Shown piece after piece: positions 50,666 to 60,842 of a stretch of DNA of 64,000 nucleotides. The translations under genes were made by a program, and so were the position numbers. Numbering within the stretch: the stretch's first letter is position 1; each line of letters opens with the position of its first letter. The notes beneath the pieces are model-generated. The model worked only from the letters and a program-made list of their open reading frames with translations. It had not been told where the DNA came from and made no database searches. Source of the DNA: Pedobacter cryoconitis (lineage in GTDB: Bacteria > Bacteroidota > Bacteroidia > Sphingobacteriales > Sphingobacteriaceae); contig NZ_QLLR01000003.1 in assembly GCF_003259615.1 (NCBI RefSeq), forward strand, positions 1 through 64,000, given 5' to 3'.

Positions 50666-51424
50666 ATGAATATACTGATCATAGAGGACGAAAAACTGAA
50701 TGCCATACGCCTGCAAAAGATATTGCTCGAAATAGATAGCCATACAGAGATCGTAGCAACTCTGGACACTATTGCTGACAGCGTACAATGGCTGCGTTCA
50801 AATCCCCATCCTAACCTGATTTTAATGGATGTGCGCCTGGCAGACGGTATTTGCTTTGAAATATTCACTAAAGTTGAGATCACCGTTCCTGTTATTTTTA
50901 CAACAGCCTACGATGAATATGCACTCCGCGCTTTTAAGGTAAACAGCATTGATTACCTTTTAAAGCCAATTGATATTGATGAGTTAAAAGGCAGTATTTC
51001 TAAATTTAAGCAACAACACACGCAGAAAATATCTCCCGGTACAATTGAAGAGGTAGTCGCGATTATAAAAAAACAAAACCCGAATTATCGTTCCCGCTTT
51101 CTAATTCCATACCGTGATGGCTATAAGACTATTATGGTCCCGGACGTTGCTTATTTTTATTCTGAAAACAAGATCACGAATATCGTTACCCGTGATGCAA
51201 AGGAGCAGGCCTTATCTTATACGATGGATGAGCTTGAAGAACAACTGGACCCGACAATCTTTTTCCGTGCAAACCGGCAATATCTCATTAATATTAAAAG
51301 CCTGGAAAGTATCCACAATTATTTCAATGGTAAGTTAAAGCTTATTCTGGTTCCTGCCGCGCCGGCCGATATTCATATCAGTAAGGAAAAAGCAAGCCAG
51401 TTTAAGAAGTGGCTCGATAGCTGA
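50666..51424 (+). CDS. LytTR-family response regulator
   Basis: The 252-residue protein has a receiver domain (about residues 1-118) with acidic pocket E7/D8, phospho-acceptor Asp55 in L-M-D-V-R-L and Lys in L-L-K-P-I-D. A LytTR DNA-binding domain spans about 145-250, with I-P-Y-R-D-G-Y, Y-F-Y-S-E-N-K and R-A-N-R-Q-Y-L-I-N. It is paired with the upstream LytS-type kinase. The RND efflux operon starts about 155 bases downstream and is a plausible target. Confidence 0.95.
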   Translation: MNILIIEDEKLNAIRLQKILLEIDSHTEIVATLDTIADSVQWLRSNPHPNLILMDVRLADGICFEIFTKVEITVPVIFTTAYDEYALRAFKVNSIDYLLKPIDIDELKGSISKFKQQHTQKISPGTIEEVVAIIKKQNPNYRSRFLIPYRDGYKTIMVPDVAYFYSENKITNIVTRDAKEQALSYTMDELEEQLDPTIFFRANRQYLINIKSLESIHNYFNGKLKLILVPAAPADIHISKEKASQFKKWLDS

Positions 51425-51580
51425 TTCAGTTGCACTGAAAGTTGTTTCATCTGCCAATAAAGCGTCCTCAGTTAGTTCTTCTCCTTCATTTTGTGACTTA
51501 AATCATAAAATTGCATCGTTGTAATCTGTATTTCATTAAGCAATATGGGTTCCCGCAATTTATGCAAATCCTATCACAAC

Positions 51581-52753
51581 ATGAAAGTTGAAAACAAATC
51601 TCCTCTAGTAAGAAGACCGGGCTTTTTATTTTGTTCAGCACTGCTCCTTACTACTTTATTCAGTTGCAGTTCCAATAAAGAAGGTGCTGGTGCTCAAGAA
51701 GCCCCACCAACAATTCCGGTTATTACGCTAGCTAAATCCGCAGCAACGACTACTAAAGATTACACCGGTACCCTGGAAGGAAAAGTAAATGTTGAAATCA
51801 GACCTCAGGTAGAAGGTTATCTTGACAAGGTTTATATTGATGAAGGCGCATTTGTTCAGGCAGGCGAGCTATTATTTAAAATTAATGATCAGCCTTACCA
51901 GCAGCAGCTCAATAATGCAGTTGCTGTTATGCACGCCGCAGAAGCAGCATTAAGCAATACACAGCTGGAAGTAGACAAAGTTATCCCACTGGTTAAAAGT
52001 AACGTAGTCTCTGCTATACAGCTTAAAACAGTCCAGGCAGCTCATAATGTAGCAAAAGCGAATCTGGAACAGGCGAAAGCTGCGGTAGGGTCAGCAAAGA
52101 TCAATCTTGGGTTCACAAAGATTAAAGCTCCTGTAAGCGGTTTCATCGGCAGAATTCCCCGCAGATTAGGCAGTTTAGTTGGCAGAAATGATCAGCAGCC
52201 TTTAACTACGCTTTCAGATGTACATGAAATCTATGCTTACTTTTCTATCGGGGAAAGCGACTTTATCAGTTTCAAATCACAGTTTTCAGGTAAAACACTG
52301 ACAGAAAAAATCAAGCAGATCCCTCCGGTTTCCTTACTCCTTGCCGATAATACTATTTATACACACCAGGGACGTATCAGTATGGTAGACGGACAATTTG
52401 ATAAGAATACGGGATCAATTATGCTGAGGGCAACATTTCCAAATGCAGATGGCTTGTTACGTGCAGGCAATACCGGAAAAATCAGAATTGATCAACTACA
52501 CGAAAGCTCTTTACTGGTACCGCAGGCATCTACTCTGGAACTTCAGAATAAAGTGTTTGTCTACAAACTTGCAGACAGTAATAAACTCAGCAGAGTAATG
52601 ATCGGCATTGAAGGTAAAAGTGGCACAGACTACATCATTAAAGCCGGTTTAAAGCCTGGTGACAAGATCGTATCCATGGGGCTTGACCGCTTGCATGAAG
52701 GCATGGTTATTCATCCTGGTTCTTCATCAGCCGCTGCAAAAGCCGGAAAATAA
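51581..52753 (+). CDS. RND efflux periplasmic adaptor (membrane fusion) lipoprotein
   Basis: The adaptor links the inner-membrane pump to the outer-membrane duct. From the ATG at 51581 it is 390 residues, with lipobox L-F-S-C (Cys29). The frame could begin at 51545, but that would put 12 polar residues before the signal, so 51581 is preferred. The barrel-sandwich parts G-Y-L-D-K-V-Y-I-D-E-G-A-F-V and I-K-A-P-V-S-G-F-I-G-R flank an alpha-hairpin (about residues 95-150), as in AcrA/MexA. The pump and duct genes follow. Confidence 0.94.
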   Translation: MKVENKSPLVRRPGFLFCSALLLTTLFSCSSNKEGAGAQEAPPTIPVITLAKSAATTTKDYTGTLEGKVNVEIRPQVEGYLDKVYIDEGAFVQAGELLFKINDQPYQQQLNNAVAVMHAAEAALSNTQLEVDKVIPLVKSNVVSAIQLKTVQAAHNVAKANLEQAKAAVGSAKINLGFTKIKAPVSGFIGRIPRRLGSLVGRNDQQPLTTLSDVHEIYAYFSIGESDFISFKSQFSGKTLTEKIKQIPPVSLLLADNTIYTHQGRISMVDGQFDKNTGSIMLRATFPNADGLLRAGNTGKIRIDQLHESSLLVPQASTLELQNKVFVYKLADSNKLSRVMIGIEGKSGTDYIIKAGLKPGDKIVSMGLDRLHEGMVIHPGSSSAAAKAGK

Positions 52754-52810
52754 TCAAATTAACATTTAGCCAGGCAATTAGAATTGTCTGGCCTCATTAT
52801 ACAATGAACC

Positions 52811-55800
52811 ATGTTTAAGAAATTCATAGAAAGACCCGTATTGGCTACGGTGATCTCCATTTTACTGTTAATACTTGGGTTTTTAAGTATGACAAAACTC
52901 CCGGTCACTCAATTTCCTGAAATCGCACCACCAAGTGTATTCGTGACAGCGGTATATCCTGGTGCAAATGCAGAAACAGTAGCACGGACTGTTGCCCCTT
53001 CTTTAGAAGATGCAATTAATGGGGTAGAAAATATGACTTATATCAAGTCAACTTCAAGTAATGATGGCTCACTAAGTCTTCAGGTTTACTTTAAACTCGG
53101 TACAGATCCTGATCAGGCAGCAGTGAACGTACAGAACAGGGTATCTCAAGCCGTAAGTCAATTACCTACTGAGGTTGTTCAAATTGGTGTAACTACACAA
53201 AAGCAGCAGAATAGTATGATTATGTTCATGTCTATTTATGATGACAGTAAAAAATATGATGCTGCATTCGTAGAAAATTATGCGAAGATCAATGTGATTC
53301 CTGTGCTTAAAAGAGTTACAGGAGTTGGTAATGTTACTGTATTCGGAAACAAAGATTATGCGATGCGTATCTGGTTAAATCCGGAACAGATGGCCTCTTA
53401 CGGTCTGACACCGCAAGAAGTAATGGCAGCTATTCAGGATCAGAATGTGGAAGCAGCCCCGGGAAAATTCGGTGAAGGCAGTAAAGAAGCATTTGAATAT
53501 GTACTTAAATATAAAGGTAAATCTAATCAGCCTTCAGGCTTTGAAGAAATGATTATCCGCGCTAATGCTGATGGATCTGTTTTGCGTGTAAAAGACGTGG
53601 CGAAAGTTGAATTCGGCTCTTATACCTACAGTGGTGACACCTGGGTAAATGGTAAGTTCGGTGCAGGTATGGCTATTTACCAAACCGCAGGATCTAATGC
53701 GAACAAGGTACAGGAAGACATCAATGAGGCGATGTTGAAATTGTCAAAAACGTTTCCTAAAGGCTTAAAATATGAAACCCCTTTGAGTACAAAAGTTCAG
53801 CTTGATCAATCGATTTCGCAGGTAATCCACACCTTGATAGAAGCATTTATATTGGTTTTTATCGTGGTATTCATTTTCCTTCAGGACTTCAGATCGACCT
53901 TGATCCCTGCTATCGCCGTGCCGGTAGCAATTATTGGAACGTTCTTTTTTATGCAGTTATTCGGATTCTCGATTAACTTGTTAACGTTGTTCGCCCTGGT
54001 ATTGGCCATCGGAATTGTAGTAGATGATGCCATCGTTGTCGTGGAGGCTGTCCATTCAAAAATGGAACATGAACATCTTGCCGCAAAACCGGCTACACTA
54101 TCGGCTATGCACGATATAACCGGGGCAGTAATTTCGATTACCCTGGTTATGGCAGCTGTATTTTTACCAGTAGGTTTCATGGAGGGCCCGACGGGAGTAT
54201 TCTACAGACAGTTTGCCTTTACCCTGGCCATCGCTATTGTAATTTCAGCAGTAAACGCCTTGACACTGAGCCCTGCATTATGTGCGTTATTTCTGAAAAA
54301 CAATCATACAGCACCGGATAAAAAGACAAAGTTTAGCGACCGGCTCTTTACTGCATTCAATACCGGATTTTCAGCAATGACAGATCGGTATATCAAAAGT
54401 GTCAAAGTATTGATTCGTTTCAAATGGGCAAGTTTCGGTGCATTTGCCTTATTAATGCTTTTAACTTTCTGGATGCTGCGTACTACACCTAAAGGCTTTA
54501 TTCCTGATGAAGATGGTAGTTTTATTGTATTTTCTTTAGCGATGCCAGCAGGATCTTCTTTAGACAGAACCGGAAAGGCATTGAAGAAAGCCGACAGCAT
54601 AATTAAAACCATCCCTGCCGCCGAAGGAGTTACCAGTATTTCCGGTTATGATATGTTAAGTTCAGCCACCAGCCCATCATTTGGTGTAGGGTTCGTCAAA
54701 CTAAAAGACCTCGATAAAAGAGGAGAGCTCAAAAACATTAATGAGATCATTGGCGTGATGAATCAAAAACTCTCTACCATTCTGGAAGGCAGTATATTCG
54801 TATTTACCATGCCAACTGTCCCTGGTTTTGGAAATGTCAGCGGATTAGAATTTGTTTTACAAGACCGTACAGGAGCCCAACTTGATAAATTCAGTGAAAT
54901 CGCCCAGGGATTTACGCAAGAGTTGATGAAACGTAAAGAAATAGAGGCGGCATTCACTACTTTCAGAACAGACTATCCGCAGCTGGAAATGGAAGTCGAT
55001 GCTGTAAAGGCAAAGCAACTTGGTGTTAGCATAAAGGAACTCATGGGAGTTATGCAAGCTTATTACGGCAGTATACAAGCTTCCGATTTTAACCGGTTCG
55101 GCAAATATTACAGAGTAGTTGTACAGGCAAATGTGGCTTCAAGAGCGACACCCGAATCGATGAATGGAATCTTTGTAAAGAACAACAATGGCCAGATGGT
55201 CCCTGTCAACACCTTAATTAAATTAAAAAGGGTTTATGGTCCTGAAACGGTAGCGCGTTATAATCTTTTTAATGCGATCAGTATTAATGCAATGGCTAAA
55301 GCCGGGTTCAGTACAGGCGATGCCATTAAAGCTACGGAGGAAGTGGCAGCTAAATATCTTCCTGAAGGTTATAGTTATGAATGGACTGGGATGTCGCTGG
55401 AAGAAAAAACCTCTGGCGGACAGGCAGCAACCGTATTTGGCTTATGCTTACTCTTCGTTTACTTCCTGCTGGCTGCTCAATATGAAAGTTATATTTTACC
55501 ATTAGCAGTTATTCTTTCTGTTCCAGTAGGTATTCTGGGGGTATTGTTAGCTGTTAACCTGGCTGGGCTGGAAAACAACATTTATGTACAGGTAGCCATG
55601 GTTATGCTAATCGGCTTACTGGCAAAAAATGCCATTCTGATTATTGAATACGCCGTACAACGACGTAAAGCAGGAATGACCTTATTGGATTCAGCCATTG
55701 AAGCATCCAAACTCAGACTACGCCCGATCATTATGACCTCTCTTGCATTTATAGTCGGGTTGATTCCATTGATGCGGGCTGTTGGGCCATCGGCATTAGG

Positions 55801-55942
55801 CAACCGTTCCATTGGAACAGGTGCAGCAGGCGGCATGGTACTGGGTGTAATACTGGGTGTGTTTATTATCCCGGTACTCTATGTCGCCTTTCAGTATTTA
55901 CATGAAAAAATAAGTGGTAAGCCTACTGCGATAGAAAGTTAA
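52811..55942 (+). CDS. RND multidrug efflux permease (HAE1, AcrB/MexB-like)
   Basis: This proton-driven trimeric pump exports drugs or other amphiphiles. The 1043-residue protein matches the AcrB length. It has the N-terminal F-I-x-R-P-V-L-A helix, twelve membrane helices and two large periplasmic loops. The proton-relay pair is in G-I-V-V-D-D-A-I-V-V-V-E and the matching lysine in G-L-L-A-K-N-A-I-L-I-I-E. All required relay residues are present. It lies 57 bases after the adaptor and 21 before the outer-membrane gene. Confidence 0.96.
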   Translation: MFKKFIERPVLATVISILLLILGFLSMTKLPVTQFPEIAPPSVFVTAVYPGANAETVARTVAPSLEDAINGVENMTYIKSTSSNDGSLSLQVYFKLGTDPDQAAVNVQNRVSQAVSQLPTEVVQIGVTTQKQQNSMIMFMSIYDDSKKYDAAFVENYAKINVIPVLKRVTGVGNVTVFGNKDYAMRIWLNPEQMASYGLTPQEVMAAIQDQNVEAAPGKFGEGSKEAFEYVLKYKGKSNQPSGFEEMIIRANADGSVLRVKDVAKVEFGSYTYSGDTWVNGKFGAGMAIYQTAGSNANKVQEDINEAMLKLSKTFPKGLKYETPLSTKVQLDQSISQVIHTLIEAFILVFIVVFIFLQDFRSTLIPAIAVPVAIIGTFFFMQLFGFSINLLTLFALVLAIGIVVDDAIVVVEAVHSKMEHEHLAAKPATLSAMHDITGAVISITLVMAAVFLPVGFMEGPTGVFYRQFAFTLAIAIVISAVNALTLSPALCALFLKNNHTAPDKKTKFSDRLFTAFNTGFSAMTDRYIKSVKVLIRFKWASFGAFALLMLLTFWMLRTTPKGFIPDEDGSFIVFSLAMPAGSSLDRTGKALKKADSIIKTIPAAEGVTSISGYDMLSSATSPSFGVGFVKLKDLDKRGELKNINEIIGVMNQKLSTILEGSIFVFTMPTVPGFGNVSGLEFVLQDRTGAQLDKFSEIAQGFTQELMKRKEIEAAFTTFRTDYPQLEMEVDAVKAKQLGVSIKELMGVMQAYYGSIQASDFNRFGKYYRVVVQANVASRATPESMNGIFVKNNNGQMVPVNTLIKLKRVYGPETVARYNLFNAISINAMAKAGFSTGDAIKATEEVAAKYLPEGYSYEWTGMSLEEKTSGGQAATVFGLCLLFVYFLLAAQYESYILPLAVILSVPVGILGVLLAVNLAGLENNIYVQVAMVMLIGLLAKNAILIIEYAVQRRKAGMTLLDSAIEASKLRLRPIIMTSLAFIVGLIPLMRAVGPSALGNRSIGTGAAGGMVLGVILGVFIIPVLYVAFQYLHEKISGKPTAIES

Positions 55943-55963
55943 CAGACCTTTAGAAATCCGAAC

Positions 55964-57373
55964 ATGAAACTGAATAAATATATATACCTTTTAGCTGTAC
56001 TACTGGCATTCCAGGCCTGCAAAACCGGAAAAAACTATGTCAGGCCGCAAACTGTACTGCCCGCACAATTCAATACCAGTGCAGCAGCTTCAGGTAAAAG
56101 TATAGCAAATATTGCCTATAAAGATTTCTTCACAGAGCCAACCTTAAGACAATTAATAGACAGCGCGGTACTGCGTAATTTTGACCTGGCTTTTGCCATT
56201 AAGAATATAGAAAGTGCCAGATTAAGCTTAAAACAGGCAAATGCGAGCCTGTTCCCCGATCTTAATCTGCAAGTCAATGCAGCGACTAACAGGGCTTCTG
56301 ACAACAGCATCAATGGGATGAGTGCCGCCATGTTTGCCGGATCTAAACATATAGAAGACTACAATGTGAGTTTAGGCTTATCTTGGGAAGCGGACATCTG
56401 GGGGAAAATCGGAAGACAAAAAGAAGCCGCGCTAGATACCTATCTGCAAACTGAAGCCGTTGCCAGAGCAGTTCAGACTCAGGTCGTAGCGAATGTAGCA
56501 CAGGGATTTTTTAACCTGCTGATGTTGGATGCTCAATTGGAAATAGCACATCATAATGTTGTCTTGAACGACAGCACTTTAATGGTCATCCGTTTACAAA
56601 AAGAAGCAGGACAAGTCAATAGCCTTGCCGTTCAGCAAGCCGAAGCACAACGTCTTTCTGCAGCATTGCTTGTTCCGCAATTAGAACAAACAATTGCTAT
56701 CCAGGAGAACGCGTTGAGGACATTAGCAGGTGCTCTACCTTCAAAAATTGAGAGAAAAGTGAGTCTGACAGCCTTTGCTGTACCGGAACACCTGACCACA
56801 GGTATTCCTGCAGATATACTGGCTATCAGGCCGGATGTTAAAGCGGCGGAATTAGCTGTTATGGCTGCCAATGCAAGGGTTGGAGCATCCCAGGCGAACA
56901 TGTATCCTTCCTTAAATATCACAGCAAGCGGCGGCATTAACGCCTTTAAGGCAAGTAATTGGTTTAATATCCCCGGCTCACTGTTTGGTACAGTAGCCGG
57001 AGGATTAACACAGCCAATTTTTCAGCGCCGGCAATTAAAAACGCAATTTGAAATTGCCAGGGTAGAGAAAGATAAATCTGTTATCGAATTTAAGAGATCT
57101 GTAGTTAATGCGGTAACTGAGGTAACTGATGCACTTGTTAAACTGGAAAAGCTAAAAAAACAACGTGAATTAGAAGAATCAAGAGTACAAACTTTAAAAC
57201 TGGCGATTAAAAATGCAGATATGCTGTTTAAAAATGGAATGGCAAATTATCTGGAGATCATTACTGCACAAAGTAACGTATTGCAAAGTGAATTGAACCT
57301 CATGGACATAGAACGTCAGCAGCTGGGTGCAATGGTAGATCTTTACCGTTCATTGGGCGGAGGATGGAATTAG
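55964..57373 (+). CDS. RND efflux outer-membrane channel lipoprotein (OprM/NodT-like)
   Basis: The 469-residue protein has lipobox F-Q-A-C (Cys19). Two repeated outer-membrane-efflux domains follow. The first has N-F-D-L-A-F-A-I-K-N-I-E-S-A-R and W-E-A-D-I-W-G-K-I-G-R. The second has A-D-I-L-A-I-R-P-D-V-K-A-A-E and P-S-L-N-I-T-A-S-G-G, ending in N-Y-L-E-I-I-T-A-Q. It completes a tripartite operon with the adaptor and pump. Confidence 0.95.
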   Translation: MKLNKYIYLLAVLLAFQACKTGKNYVRPQTVLPAQFNTSAAASGKSIANIAYKDFFTEPTLRQLIDSAVLRNFDLAFAIKNIESARLSLKQANASLFPDLNLQVNAATNRASDNSINGMSAAMFAGSKHIEDYNVSLGLSWEADIWGKIGRQKEAALDTYLQTEAVARAVQTQVVANVAQGFFNLLMLDAQLEIAHHNVVLNDSTLMVIRLQKEAGQVNSLAVQQAEAQRLSAALLVPQLEQTIAIQENALRTLAGALPSKIERKVSLTAFAVPEHLTTGIPADILAIRPDVKAAELAVMAANARVGASQANMYPSLNITASGGINAFKASNWFNIPGSLFGTVAGGLTQPIFQRRQLKTQFEIARVEKDKSVIEFKRSVVNAVTEVTDALVKLEKLKKQRELEESRVQTLKLAIKNADMLFKNGMANYLEIITAQSNVLQSELNLMDIERQQLGAMVDLYRSLGGGWN

Positions 57374-57479
57374 TTGTGTAAAAGCCAGAATTGTTTTAGA
57401 TATTTGCAGAATAAATATCGCTGAAATCCTATTTAACGATCTCCCGATCCTATTTACTCTCATTATCTAAAACAATAAC

Positions 57480-58325
57480 ATGGCAACGCCGGCAACAAAA
57501 GAACATGCAAAGAATATCGCACTGATAATTTTAGGAACCCTTATTTTCGCCTCGGGTATCAATTATTTTGCTATTCCTAATAAATTGTCTGAAGGTGGGG
57601 TGATTGGTCTGACCATTGTTGCCTTTTACTATTTTCATTGGTCACCTGGTATTCTGAACCTGATTCTGAATGCTATACTGATGGCAATAGGCTATAAGCT
57701 ACTCGACAAACGTACAATTGTTTATACGTTGTTTGGTATATTTTTCTCTTCCCTATTTTTATTCCTTACAGAAAACACACATGCTCCTTTAACTTCCGAT
57801 CCATTGCTTGCGGCTATATTTGCAGGTTTGTTTGTTGGCGGAGGTATAGGCCTGGTCTTTCTTTCTGGAGGAACAACAGGTGGCTCAGCTATTATTGCAA
57901 GGCTATTTCAGAAGCTTTGGGGATGGAAACTAGGTACAGCAATGCTGATCGTTGACATCGTAGTGATCGGGCTTTCTACTTTTATTATTGGACCTGAAAA
58001 AACAATGTACACCTTAGTTGCCGTTTATATTGGGGCAAGAGTTGTAGATTTTATCGTTGAAGGATTTAACACTAAGAAAGCAGTGACCATTATCTCTGCA
58101 CAATCGGTAATGATTGCTGAAAAAATAACAATGGGCCTGGTTAGAGGGGCAACGGTACTACATGGTCATGGCGCTTATACGAAAGACCGTAAAGAGGTTA
58201 TTTATGTAGTGATCAGCAAACCTGAGCTTATAGAATTAAAAACGATGGTACATGAAACAGATCCTGATGCCTTTGTGGTCATTCATGATGTGCATGACGT
58301 TTTCGGCAAAGGATTCACCATCTAA
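57480..58325 (+). CDS. YitT-family membrane protein
   Basis: The 281-residue protein has five or six membrane helices with G-I-N-Y-F-A-I-P-N-K-L-S-E-G-G-V-I-G-L and G-G-I-G-L-V-F-L-S-G-G-T-T-G-G-S, the YitT/DUF161 hallmarks. A soluble DUF2179 domain of about 80 residues follows, ending with H-D-V-H-D-V-F-G-K-G-F. The function is not established. It is a single gene ending at a strong bidirectional terminator. Confidence 0.93.
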   Translation: MATPATKEHAKNIALIILGTLIFASGINYFAIPNKLSEGGVIGLTIVAFYYFHWSPGILNLILNAILMAIGYKLLDKRTIVYTLFGIFFSSLFLFLTENTHAPLTSDPLLAAIFAGLFVGGGIGLVFLSGGTTGGSAIIARLFQKLWGWKLGTAMLIVDIVVIGLSTFIIGPEKTMYTLVAVYIGARVVDFIVEGFNTKKAVTIISAQSVMIAEKITMGLVRGATVLHGHGAYTKDRKEVIYVVISKPELIELKTMVHETDPDAFVVIHDVHDVFGKGFTI

Positions 58326-58360
58326 AAAAAGGCTTGCAATTAGGTTTGCAAGCCTTTTTT
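58324..58360. terminator. Bidirectional terminator between yitT-like and S41 protease genes
   Basis: GGCTTGCAA (58331-58339) pairs with TTGCAAGCC (58346-58354) over six bases, preceded by seven A and followed by six T. It serves both convergent genes. Confidence 0.93.
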
Positions 58361-58363
58361 ATG

Positions 58364-59761
58364 CTATTTTTTCTCTAAAAGCTGTTGTGCTGCTGTCACC
58401 CAATTTTGCGCCGGTGTCAATATATAATCCGGCTTGATCCCAACATTGTCTATACCAAGTCCCATATCAACCCTTCTGCTGCGACTGGTCGCATAATGCA
58501 GCGCATAAGGCATACAGCTAAAAGAAATATCTCTGACATTGGCGTAATCCAGTACCCCGGCAGAACTTTCGCCAATCACAATGATCTTTTTACTCTGTTT
58601 TGCAGTCAAAAGAAATTGCTCAGTAGTTGATCCGCTGCCTTTATTAATCAAGACTACAATCTTTTTAGGGAAAACTTTGATGCTGTCCAATACTAAATCA
58701 TTGTCTGCCCCCAGATTAATGAACTGATCACGATGAAGTTGCATAGCCTTTATCTTTTCACGGATAAATACTTTCTGATCTTCAGGAATATCATTCATTT
58801 TTAATAATCCTCTCCAACCTTCCTCATTATCTTCTGAGGCAAGAATATCTGGTCCAATGGTTTTAATTTTATTGGTATATAAATAAGGAAGCAGGGGCCT
58901 GTAAGAGAAATCTGCCCCGCCACCGTTATTTCTTAAATCCAGAATCAGGTTAGGTGTTTTCTCCAGAATAACCTGATTTGCCTGAATTGCGGAGTCGATA
59001 CTTTTAGCATTTCTTTGATTAAAAGTTCCGATCTGGATATAAAATGTCTGATTCGAAAGTAATTTGCAGGAGATATCACTTGTCAGTATTTTTTCTGTTT
59101 TTATCCCCTCAGTACCTTCTCTTTGCCAATCACCAAATCCATTTTGACTCAGCTTTAAAGTGACAGATTCTGGTGTATAATATTTATCATATATGATTCC
59201 TTTAAAGGTATTTTTCTGAGCCTTCAATTCCAACATGACCGAACCGGGCTTCCATGCTTTATTTCTGGATTCTAGAATTACTCCTGCATAATCCCGAAAA
59301 CCGTTTTCACTTTTGACCAGTGCAACTTTATAAACAGAATCTTTGCTCCAGTAAATACCTGCTGTTCCTGCAGAATTCTTTAAACTATCTATATCCTGAG
59401 CACTAATTTCCTGTTTTTCAAGACCAGCGATTAACCTGTCCTGATCTGCATCATATTTTTCTTTAGAAAGTCTGTTACGTCCAACTTCAATATGCCCGTC
59501 TTTAAAAAAGCCGATCCATTCATTAATCAAATTAATGCAGTAAGGTGATGAGGTGATCTTTTTAGAGCGTTCCAATACCTGGGCAGCATATTTCTGATAA
59601 GCTACTTGAGTTTTAGGGTTTACTTTATCTCTGAATCCGGCATAATTCTTTTCAATCTTATGCTTAACATATTGAAATTCTTCAGCACAATTACAGTCTT
59701 GAGAGAAGCCGCGGGGCTGGAATAGAAAAAAAAGAAGGAGAGAAACAAGAGTTACTTTCAT
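58364..59761 (-). CDS. Secreted S41-family peptidase
   Basis: From the ATG at 59761 this encodes 465 residues; a TTG at 59770 would add three. A signal peptide ends near G-F-S-Q. The C-terminal peptidase domain shows the S41 strand L-I-L-D-L-R-N-N-G-G-G and the nucleophile region N-K-G-S-G-S-T-T-E-Q-F, followed by A-K-Q-S-K-K-I-I-V-I-G-E-S-S-A-G. A PDZ domain is not obvious. It probably trims proteins or peptides in the periplasm. It is a single gene. Confidence 0.85.
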   Translation of the reverse strand: MKVTLVSLLLFFLFQPRGFSQDCNCAEEFQYVKHKIEKNYAGFRDKVNPKTQVAYQKYAAQVLERSKKITSSPYCINLINEWIGFFKDGHIEVGRNRLSKEKYDADQDRLIAGLEKQEISAQDIDSLKNSAGTAGIYWSKDSVYKVALVKSENGFRDYAGVILESRNKAWKPGSVMLELKAQKNTFKGIIYDKYYTPESVTLKLSQNGFGDWQREGTEGIKTEKILTSDISCKLLSNQTFYIQIGTFNQRNAKSIDSAIQANQVILEKTPNLILDLRNNGGGADFSYRPLLPYLYTNKIKTIGPDILASEDNEEGWRGLLKMNDIPEDQKVFIREKIKAMQLHRDQFINLGADNDLVLDSIKVFPKKIVVLINKGSGSTTEQFLLTAKQSKKIIVIGESSAGVLDYANVRDISFSCMPYALHYATSRSRRVDMGLGIDNVGIKPDYILTPAQNWVTAAQQLLEKK

Positions 59762-60148
59762 AGGGGCCAAACTGGTAATTGATCAAATATAATTATATCT
59801 ATAAGATCAGCACAGCAATAAGGAAATACAGCAGATTTTTTACAGAATTTCCAATGTTTATCGGAGCAAGCATCACTCAGTTAAAATTTGATAAATTGAA
59901 TTAATTGAATTTATCCATTTAAATCCTCAACAGAAGACATATTCAATTGAATCAGAATAATATATTTCAAAATTGTCATATTAATAAATTTAAAAAGAAA
60001 TCAAGCGGATAATATATCAAATACGCAAAATAATAACTGCATTTATTATTAAATAATATAAATATTAAATACAATTATTTTACTATTTGAAATAGTTACA
60101 TTTATTTTAAGTATCAAATACCTGATACACAACAACCTAACCAAACCT
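59762..60148. other. AT-rich intergenic region
   Basis: About 390 bases between the divergent S41 peptidase and expansin-like lipoprotein genes, strongly AT-rich with many short AATAT-type words. No ORF, RNA fold or clear promoter is seen. The composition differs from the core part of the window and marks the start of the lipoprotein-rich right end. Confidence 0.6.
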
Positions 60149-60688
60149 ATGAAAAACTTAACCATTTTCAATCTGTTAAAATCTAAAACAGCATTGTTCG
60201 TTTTAGCAGGCACAATGATTCTTGCCTCTTGTAAAAAAGAAGTCGAAGTCCAAAACCCTGGTTCACAGGATGTTTCTACAACAAAAGTTGATGCTGAAGT
60301 ATGGCGTAAAGCTAATTTGACCAATTATGAATCGTTCCCCCTTCCCGGGAGTCCGGAATGTGAGGAATTTAATGGCTGTACCTGGGCCGGTCAATTTGCA
60401 TTTCTTTCCGGGAAACAAACTTTAAGCTGGGTAAAAGCAAACAATATTGTTTCTATCCACTCAAAAGACGCAGGTAAGTATAAGCTAAAAACATTTAGAA
60501 TCAGACAAGGAAGTAAACAAATTGATGCTAAAGTGTACGACAATTGTTCTGATTCTGACTGTAGTGGATGCTGTACTATCAATGCCAATGAAAACGGAAT
60601 TGGCTTCCTGATAGATCTTGAAAAATATACAATGCAGCGTTTCGGATCGGGAGAAGGCATTGTAGAATGGCGATGTCTTGATTGTTAA
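60149..60688 (+). CDS. Lipoprotein with an expansin/barwin-like double-psi barrel domain
   Basis: The 179-residue protein has lipobox L-A-S-C (Cys28). A domain at about residues 70-179 starts C-x-x-F-N-G-C-T-W-A-G and ends with the expansin pattern: V-Y-D131-N-C-S-D-S-D-C, then I-D-L-E-K-Y near 155 and G-x-V-E-W-R-C-L-D-C at the end. This matches the barwin/expansin form V-x-D-x-C-x-x-C...D-L-x-x-x-x-F...G-x-V-x-V-x-W-x-x-V-x-C by eye. Eight cysteines could form disulfides. Asp131 would be the conserved acidic residue. Binding or loosening of a polysaccharide on the cell surface is inferred. Confidence 0.6.
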   Translation: MKNLTIFNLLKSKTALFVLAGTMILASCKKEVEVQNPGSQDVSTTKVDAEVWRKANLTNYESFPLPGSPECEEFNGCTWAGQFAFLSGKQTLSWVKANNIVSIHSKDAGKYKLKTFRIRQGSKQIDAKVYDNCSDSDCSGCCTINANENGIGFLIDLEKYTMQRFGSGEGIVEWRCLDC

Positions 60689-60842
60689 TCATAATCAACC
60701 TGTCATCAAAGTCTTTTAATTAGCTATAAAGAGCGTTGTGAAAAATAAATGGGGAGTTTTCTGATTCGGGAAGCTCCCCTTTATACTATATGATATTTTA
60801 GATTTCTTATCTTTCCAGCAATATATAGCTCAAATTTAATCC

